Source of the DNA: Desertibaculum subflavum
GTDB taxonomy: Bacteria; Pseudomonadota; Alphaproteobacteria; Ferrovibrionales; Ferrovibrionaceae
Assembly: GCA_003576705.1 (NCBI GenBank)
Contig: QOZS01000027.1
Location: 1-64,000 of the forward strand
Direction: 5' to 3'
Length of the DNA stretch: 64,000 nucleotides
Shown here: piece by piece, positions 62,785-64,000 of the stretch
Layout: each line of letters begins with the position of its first letter
Numbering within the stretch: the stretch's first letter is position 1
Made by a program: the position numbers and the translations under genes
Notes under the pieces: generated by a model
Seen by the model: only the letters and a program-made list of their open reading frames with translations
Databases searched by the model: none
Told to the model about the DNA's origin: nothing

Positions 62785-64000
62785 TTAGACTTTCATCCGC
62801 GCGCCCGTCGGGTCCCAGAGCGGGCGGAGCGAGGCCCGCGCCGGGTAGCGGCGCTTGGCGATCTCGATTTCGTATTTCGCATCGAGGATGAATGCCGCGT
62901 CGGCGCCCTTCGGCTGCGCCACGTAGCCGAGCGCGACGCAGCCTCCCAGCGTATGGCCGTAGGCCGCCGACGAGTTACGACCGACCAACGCACCGTCGCG
63001 CCAGATCGGTTCGTTGCCGTAGGCCACCGGCTCGGAATCCTGGATCAGGAACTGCACCAGGCGGCGGTCGAGGCCTTCCGATTTCTGGCGGAGCAGCGCC
63101 TCGCGGCCGATGAAACCGCCGGGCTTGTCCCAGGCCACGGCGAAGCCGAGGCCGGCCTGCAGCGGCGTGTCCTCGTCGGTGATGTCGTGGCCCCAATGGC
63201 GGTAGGCCTTCTCGATGCGGAGGCAATCCATCGCGTGCATGCCGACCGGGGCCGCGCCGCCCGCCAGCAGCCGGTCGAACACGGCGACGGCCTGGACGGC
63301 CGGCACGTAGAGCTCCCAGCCCAACTCGCCGACATAGGAGATGCGGGACGCCATCACCTTCGCGTCGCCGATGGCGATCTCGCGCATGGTCGCGTAGGGG
63401 TGGTGCGCGTTCGAGAGGTCGGCACCGCTCGCCGCCGCCAGCACTTCGCGCGCCTTCGGCCCGTGCAGGCCGATGGTGGCATAGGCATCGGTGACATCGG
63501 TCACCGTGACGCGCGCCTCGGCCGGTATGTTGCGCCGCAGCCAAGTGCGCTCGCGTACCGCGGTCGCCGCGGCGGTGACGACCAGGAAGCGGCCCTCGCC
63601 CAGCTTGGTGACGGTGAGGTCGGCCTCGATACCGCCGCGCTGGTTGAGCCATTGCGTGTAGACGACGCGGCCGACCGTACCGCCGATATCGTTGGCGGAG
63701 AGGCGCTGCAGCACCGCTTCCGCATCGGCGCCTTCGAGCCGGAACTTGGCGAAGGAGGACTGGTCGATCAGGCCGGCGCGCTCGCGCACCGCCTTGCACT
63801 CGGCGGCGGCGTTGCCGAACCAGTTCTGCCGGCCATAGGCGTAGACGTAGGCGCGCGCCTGGCCGGGCTTGGCATACCAGTTGGCGCGCTCAAAGCCCGC
63901 GACCTCGCCGAACACGGCGCCGTTCTCCGCGAGACGCCCATGCAGCGGCGATCGCCGCGCGTCGCGCGCGGTCGCGAACTGGCGGTGCGGCCAGTGCATG
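62785..64000 (-). CDS. dimethylglycine/sarcosine dehydrogenase-like protein, C-terminal part (5' end outside window)
   Basis: The last 405 codons of a larger protein; the frame is still open at the right edge and the Met at 63999 is internal. It has the linker RQFATARDARRSPLHGRL (about 6-23 of the visible part) seen between FAD and folate domains of dimethylglycine dehydrogenases, then a GcvT_N-like aminomethyltransferase fold (about 60-310; GVYT-like VVYTQWLNQRGGIEADLTV, GWELYVPA) and a GcvT_C domain (about 320-404). The folate domain would take the methylene group to make 5,10-methylene-THF. It precedes the enoyl-CoA hydratase by 19 bp. Confidence 0.88.
   Translation of the reverse strand, partial: MHWPHRQFATARDARRSPLHGRLAENGAVFGEVAGFERANWYAKPGQARAYVYAYGRQNWFGNAAAECKAVRERAGLIDQSSFAKFRLEGADAEAVLQRLSANDIGGTVGRVVYTQWLNQRGGIEADLTVTKLGEGRFLVVTAAATAVRERTWLRRNIPAEARVTVTDVTDAYATIGLHGPKAREVLAAASGADLSNAHHPYATMREIAIGDAKVMASRISYVGELGWELYVPAVQAVAVFDRLLAGGAAPVGMHAMDCLRIEKAYRHWGHDITDEDTPLQAGLGFAVAWDKPGGFIGREALLRQKSEGLDRRLVQFLIQDSEPVAYGNEPIWRDGALVGRNSSAAYGHTLGGCVALGYVAQPKGADAAFILDAKYEIEIAKRRYPARASLRPLWDPTGARMKV

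Overview
The window is about 64 kb of very GC-rich DNA. Genes are packed tightly, with many 4-nt ATGA/GTGA stop/start overlaps. The gene set (CpaA-F type Tad pilus, cpaC secretin, chorismate mutase-hisC-tyrA block, der-bamB-YfgM block, PyrE2-like pyrE) points to an alphaproteobacterium, most likely Rhodospirillales or a close relative. This is inferred from gene content only. No rRNA, tRNA, integrase, IS element, phage gene or CRISPR array was seen. The window looks like ordinary chromosome with a few accessory patches.

Layout. 1-1329 (minus): a cut-off peptidoglycan-binding lipoprotein and an unknown single-pass membrane protein. 1545-2978: an aldehyde dehydrogenase ending at a strong terminator. 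3039-7950 (minus): a complete branched-chain 2-oxoacid dehydrogenase operon (E1alpha, E1beta, E2, E3). 8106-11610 (minus): branched-chain amino acid type ABC transporter livHMGF without a binding protein, so uptake and breakdown genes are adjacent. 11806-12369: pyrE. 12578-23725: a Tad/Flp pilus locus (flp, cpaA-F, tadB, tadC, an inverted tadD and two tadE-like minor pilins, one carrying four calcium-loop repeats). 23818-30019: a NADH-dehydrogenase-like/SelD fusion, then a minus-strand block of Nudix hydrolase, der, bamB and a YfgM-like protein.

30133-35933 holds small accessory genes: a secreted unknown, a PEP-CTERM protein, small unknowns, an XRE/MmyB regulator, and a SBF-type transporter divergent from a LysR regulator. 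35943-41277 is a metabolic cassette: an SDR lacking the catalytic Tyr, an Asp/Glu racemase family protein, a three-part flavin/2Fe-2S amino-acid dehydrogenase resembling HcnABC or opine/D-hydroxyproline dehydrogenases, and purU. A deoxyribosyltransferase-like gene, gloB, a GST and a DUF985 cupin follow. 43718-50051 is a divergent signalling pair: a PAS-GGDEF protein with a degenerate GGDRF site and a 1569-residue multi-PAS hybrid histidine kinase containing an internal tandem duplication. 50166-55531 encodes chorismate mutase, HisC, TyrA, YcjX and YcjF.

55528-58324 (minus) holds a PEP mutase-family lyase, a hot-dog-like protein and an acyl-CoA dehydrogenase. Behind it is a 650-bp non-coding stretch with a palindromic REP-like element and a 16-bp tandem repeat array, next to an AT-richer segment and a Fic-family gene. 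The right end has a nitrilase-family amidohydrolase, a His-rich periplasmic protein, a cupin, an enoyl-CoA hydratase and the C-terminal part of a dimethylglycine/sarcosine dehydrogenase-like protein. The last gene and purU both fit folate-linked one-carbon metabolism.
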